Shown: positions 14,293 to 16,535 of the stretch, piece after piece
How the letters are laid out: every line of letters starts with the position of its first letter
Position numbering within the stretch: position 1 is the stretch's first letter
Source: an uncultured Blautia sp.
Lineage (GTDB): Bacteria > Bacillota > Clostridia > Lachnospirales > Lachnospiraceae
Assembly (NCBI GenBank): GCA_902476765.1
Contig: CABSEJ010000063.1
Span: 1 to 16,535, forward strand
Direction of reading: 5' to 3'
Length of the DNA stretch: 16,535 nucleotides
Translations under genes and position numbers: made by a program
The notes under the pieces: generated by a model
The model's input: only the letters and a program-made list of their open reading frames with translations
What the model was told of the DNA's origin: nothing
Databases searched by the model: none

Positions 14293-15183
14293 ATGCCTTC
14301 AATGTATGCCCACTTTGTATTTGGAAAAAATGTTTATCAGAAGCTTCCCTCAGACATTAAAAAAATCATAAAAGAACATAGGGAATTATTTTTCATAGGT
14401 TTGCACGGGCCGGATATTTTCTTTTATTATAAACCTCTTGGCAAGAATCCGGTAAAGCGCCTGGGATCCAATATGCACGATAAGCCGGGGAGAGATTTCT
14501 TTGAACCGGCAGCCCGGATTATAGGCAGATTTTTGGACGATAAGGGAGAGTTTTTGCCGAAAAGAAAGCATGTGGGAGAAGATATGCTTGCCTATGTGCT
14601 TGGATTTCTGTGCCACTTTTCTTTAGATACTACCTGCCATGGCTATATTGAAAATAAAATCCGTTTATCCGGTGTGAGCCACACGGAAATTGAGGCAGAA
14701 CTGGAAAGGAGTCTTTTGGAAAAAAATGGCTTCGACCCGGTGCGACATCGGCTTACAGGACATATTGTTCCCAGTTTATATAATGGGATGGTTATGGAGC
14801 CATTTTTCCCGGAGCTTGAGGCTGGCCAGATTAAGGAGTCACTGGAATCCCTGGTGAGGTACAATGACTTGCTGATGGCACCACATGTCTGGAAAAGGTG
14901 GCTGATATACGGAGTTATGGCAATCTCAGGAAATTATAAAGAGCTCCATGGTTTAGTTATCCGTAAAAAACCCAATCCTAAATGTAAGGACAGCTGTCTG
15001 CGGCTGGAAAAGCTTATGGATAAGGCCATAGGCCTTTGTGTGGAACTGACGGAAAACTATCTGGAGGTTTTGAGCCATAAAGCGGAGATGGATAAAAGAT
15101 TTGACCAGACTTTTGGGCCTGGACCGGATTGGAAGACTATCCCGGTATATTCTTGGGAGGAGGAATTGAAATATGAAGTTTAA
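14293..15183 (+). CDS. Zinc-dependent phospholipase C family protein
   Basis: A 296-residue member of the zinc-dependent phospholipase C/S1-P1 type family (PF00882-like). Candidate metal ligands are His7 in SMYAHFVFG, Asp41 in LHGPDIFFY, His108, Asp112 and His116 in CHFSLDTTCHGYIE, and His130/Glu134 in SHTEIEAELE. Secreted toxins of this family have a signal peptide; here the protein starts directly with MPSMYAHFV, so it is probably cytoplasmic or exported by another route. The substrate is unknown and toxin activity should not be inferred. The ATG at 14293 has AAAAAGGAG at 14276-14284. The open frame extends upstream to 14191 but without a ribosome site. The end overlaps the transporter gene by 11 bases, so the two products are made together. 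Confidence 0.87.
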   Translation: MPSMYAHFVFGKNVYQKLPSDIKKIIKEHRELFFIGLHGPDIFFYYKPLGKNPVKRLGSNMHDKPGRDFFEPAARIIGRFLDDKGEFLPKRKHVGEDMLAYVLGFLCHFSLDTTCHGYIENKIRLSGVSHTEIEAELERSLLEKNGFDPVRHRLTGHIVPSLYNGMVMEPFFPELEAGQIKESLESLVRYNDLLMAPHVWKRWLIYGVMAISGNYKELHGLVIRKKPNPKCKDSCLRLEKLMDKAIGLCVELTENYLEVLSHKAEMDKRFDQTFGPGPDWKTIPVYSWEEELKYEV

Positions 15184-16405
15184 GATGAATGGATTAGAGA
15201 AAAAGTGGGTGCTTTACGATGTGGGAAATTCCGCTTTTACCCTTCTGGTATCCACTATTATGCCCATTTATTTTAACTATTTGGCAGGACAGGCAGGGGT
15301 TTCGGATGTGGATTACCTGGCTTATTGGGGCTATGCAACCTCTATTGCTACGATTTTGGTAGCTGTTTTAGGTCCCACTTTAGGAACTTTGTCCGATTTG
15401 AGCGGTTGGAAGAAAAGGATTTTCATGGCCTCTCTTTTGGTGGGGGCCGTGGGATGCGTATTTCTGGGATTTACTGCTTCCTGGATTTGGTTCCTGGTTC
15501 TCTTTGTTATTGCTAAATCAGCCTATTCTTTGAGCCTCGTGGTGTACGATTCTATGCTTACGGATATTACAGAGGAAGAGAGAATGGATGAGGTTTCTGC
15601 CAGAGGATATGCCTGGGGTTACATCGGAAGCTGTATTCCCTTTATTTTAAGCCTTCTGCTGGTATTATTTTACGATAAACTAGGCCTCACCATGAAGACA
15701 GCTATGGGAATTGCTTTTCTTTTGGTTGCGGTATGGTGGGTGCTTTTATCCCTGCCTCTTTTAAAAGCTTATGAGCAGAAACACTATCAGAAACTGGAAA
15801 ATCATCCGGTGGGGGAATCTGCCAAACGTCTGGGGAAAATCTTTTCGGAGCTGGGAAAAAATAAAAAGATATTATTTTTCCTTTTGGCCTTTTTCTTTTA
15901 TATTGACGGTGTATATACTATTATAGATATGGCTACGGCTTATGGAACAGCACTGGGGCTGGATACTACAGGACTGCTTTTGGCCCTGCTTCTGACTCAG
16001 ATAGTAGCCTTTCCTGCAGCGCTGATTTTCGGAAAGCTGTCCCAAAGGGCGGCTGCCTCTAAACTTATCTTAGTATGTATCGGTGCTTATTTTTTCATTG
16101 CACTTTATGGAATCGGGCTGAAACATCAGTATCAATTCTGGATTTTGGCTGTGTGCGTGGGAATTTTTCAAGGGGCAATACAGTCTATGTCCCGTTCCTA
16201 TTATGCAAAAATTATTCCGCCGGAAAAGTCGGGAGAATATTTCGGAATCTATGATATTTGCGGAAAAGGAGCTGCTTTTGCCGGCACTATGTTGGTTTCC
16301 CTGGTGAGCCAGTTGACAGGAAGTGTGAATTTAGGAGTAGGGGCTCTGTCACTTATGTTTTTTGTGGGATTTTGCTTTTTCCTGAAGGCGGACAGGGTTT
16401 CATAA
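15173..16405 (+). CDS. MFS transporter, UMF1/Atg22 type
   Basis: An integral membrane transporter of 410 residues with about 12 hydrophobic segments. The start LEKKWVLYDVGNSAFTLLVS and the cytoplasmic loop LTDITEEERMDEVSARGYAW followed by GYIGS are characteristic of the UMF1 family (bacterial relatives of yeast Atg22). Yeast Atg22 exports amino acids from the vacuole; bacterial substrates are mostly unknown. A central basic loop (about 195-225) joins the two six-helix halves. The ATG at 15173 is preceded by GGGAGGAGG (15155-15163) and lies inside the end of the phospholipase-family gene. A second ATG at 15185 is possible but less well placed. No convincing terminator follows; instead the repeat-like element begins soon after the stop. 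Confidence 0.9.
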   Translation: MKFKMNGLEKKWVLYDVGNSAFTLLVSTIMPIYFNYLAGQAGVSDVDYLAYWGYATSIATILVAVLGPTLGTLSDLSGWKKRIFMASLLVGAVGCVFLGFTASWIWFLVLFVIAKSAYSLSLVVYDSMLTDITEEERMDEVSARGYAWGYIGSCIPFILSLLLVLFYDKLGLTMKTAMGIAFLLVAVWWVLLSLPLLKAYEQKHYQKLENHPVGESAKRLGKIFSELGKNKKILFFLLAFFFYIDGVYTIIDMATAYGTALGLDTTGLLLALLLTQIVAFPAALIFGKLSQRAAASKLILVCIGAYFFIALYGIGLKHQYQFWILAVCVGIFQGAIQSMSRSYYAKIIPPEKSGEYFGIYDICGKGAAFAGTMLVSLVSQLTGSVNLGVGALSLMFFVGFCFFLKADRVS

Positions 16406-16470
16406 TTCTTGTATATTATGTTATTGGCTTGTATCCTTTAGTGTACTGGCACGTTCATTTTCAGCATAAT

Positions 16471-16531
16471 GACGTAGAATGAATTTTCATTCTGCAAGGC
16501 GGAGGAATGAGGCGTAGCGGTGGCTACGTCG
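16471..16531. repeat. Nested inverted-repeat element, cut by the window end
   Basis: Three pairings are visible. AGAATGAATTTTCATTCT (16476-16493) is a palindrome with 8-base arms. CGTAGC (16513-16518) pairs with GCTACG (16523-16528) around GGTG. GACGTAG (16471-16477) can pair with CTACGTC (16525-16531), competing with the inner hairpin. A purine-rich stretch, AAGGCGGAGGAATGAGG, links the parts. No reading frame of note crosses it. It could be a dispersed repeat, a structured RNA or a complex terminator without a U-run. The remainder of the gap (16406-16470) shows nothing clear. Confidence 0.5.
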
Positions 16532-16535
16532 ATTG

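Noticed and set aside
16258..16482. A 74-codon plus-strand frame overlapping the end of the transporter gene
   Set aside because: It lies mostly inside the transporter in another frame and has no family features.
1..16535. Search for CRISPR arrays, tRNA genes, insertion sequences and defence or phage genes
   Set aside because: No regularly spaced repeats, cloverleaf-like sequences, transposase or recombinase motifs were seen by reading both strands.

Overview
The window looks like chromosomal DNA from a low-to-mid GC Firmicute, most likely a gut Lachnospiraceae (Blautia/Ruminococcus-type). This rests on AT-rich intergenic DNA with sigma-A-like promoters, strong AGGAGG ribosome binding sites, a YesM/YesN-type two-component pair beside a carbohydrate ABC operon, and a DUF3786-like protein. 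The genus is an inference. Every gene I can support lies on the plus strand. I see no tRNA, rRNA, CRISPR array, transposase or phage gene.

Region 1 (1-3500) is regulatory. It opens with the tail of an upstream unit and its terminator (79-108). A good promoter (191-219) follows, then a membrane histidine kinase (255-2009) and its response regulator with an AraC-type DNA-binding domain (1990-3453). The two genes overlap by 20 bases. A strong intrinsic terminator (3453-3499) closes the unit.

Region 2 (3501-12360) is a carbohydrate import and trimming operon. Its promoter carries two GGTCAAAAA direct repeats 21 bp apart, a likely binding site for the response regulator. The genes are a lipoprotein sugar-binding protein, two MalF/MalG-type permeases, a GH31 alpha-glycosidase and a GH38 alpha-mannosidase, packed tightly or overlapping, with a probable hairpin terminator at 12317-12360. 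No transport ATPase is encoded here, so a shared MsmX/MsmK-type ATPase encoded elsewhere is likely. Neither hydrolase has a signal peptide. The simplest model is that the kinase senses an oligosaccharide outside the cell, the regulator switches on the operon, the transporter imports the sugar, and GH31 plus GH38 remove alpha-glucosyl/xylosyl and alpha-mannosyl residues in the cytoplasm.

Region 3 (12361-16405) holds accessory housekeeping-like genes: a two-TM protein with an extreme Gly/Arg/Pro-rich N-terminus and a TPM-like extracytoplasmic domain, a DUF3786-like protein, and a zinc-dependent phospholipase C-family protein without a signal peptide that overlaps a UMF1/Atg22-type MFS transporter. 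Two perfect palindromes lie in front of the first of these.

Region 4 (16406-16535) has no gene. It contains a cluster of nested inverted repeats that runs off the window end and looks like the start of a structured RNA or dispersed repeat. It is the least explained sequence in the window.
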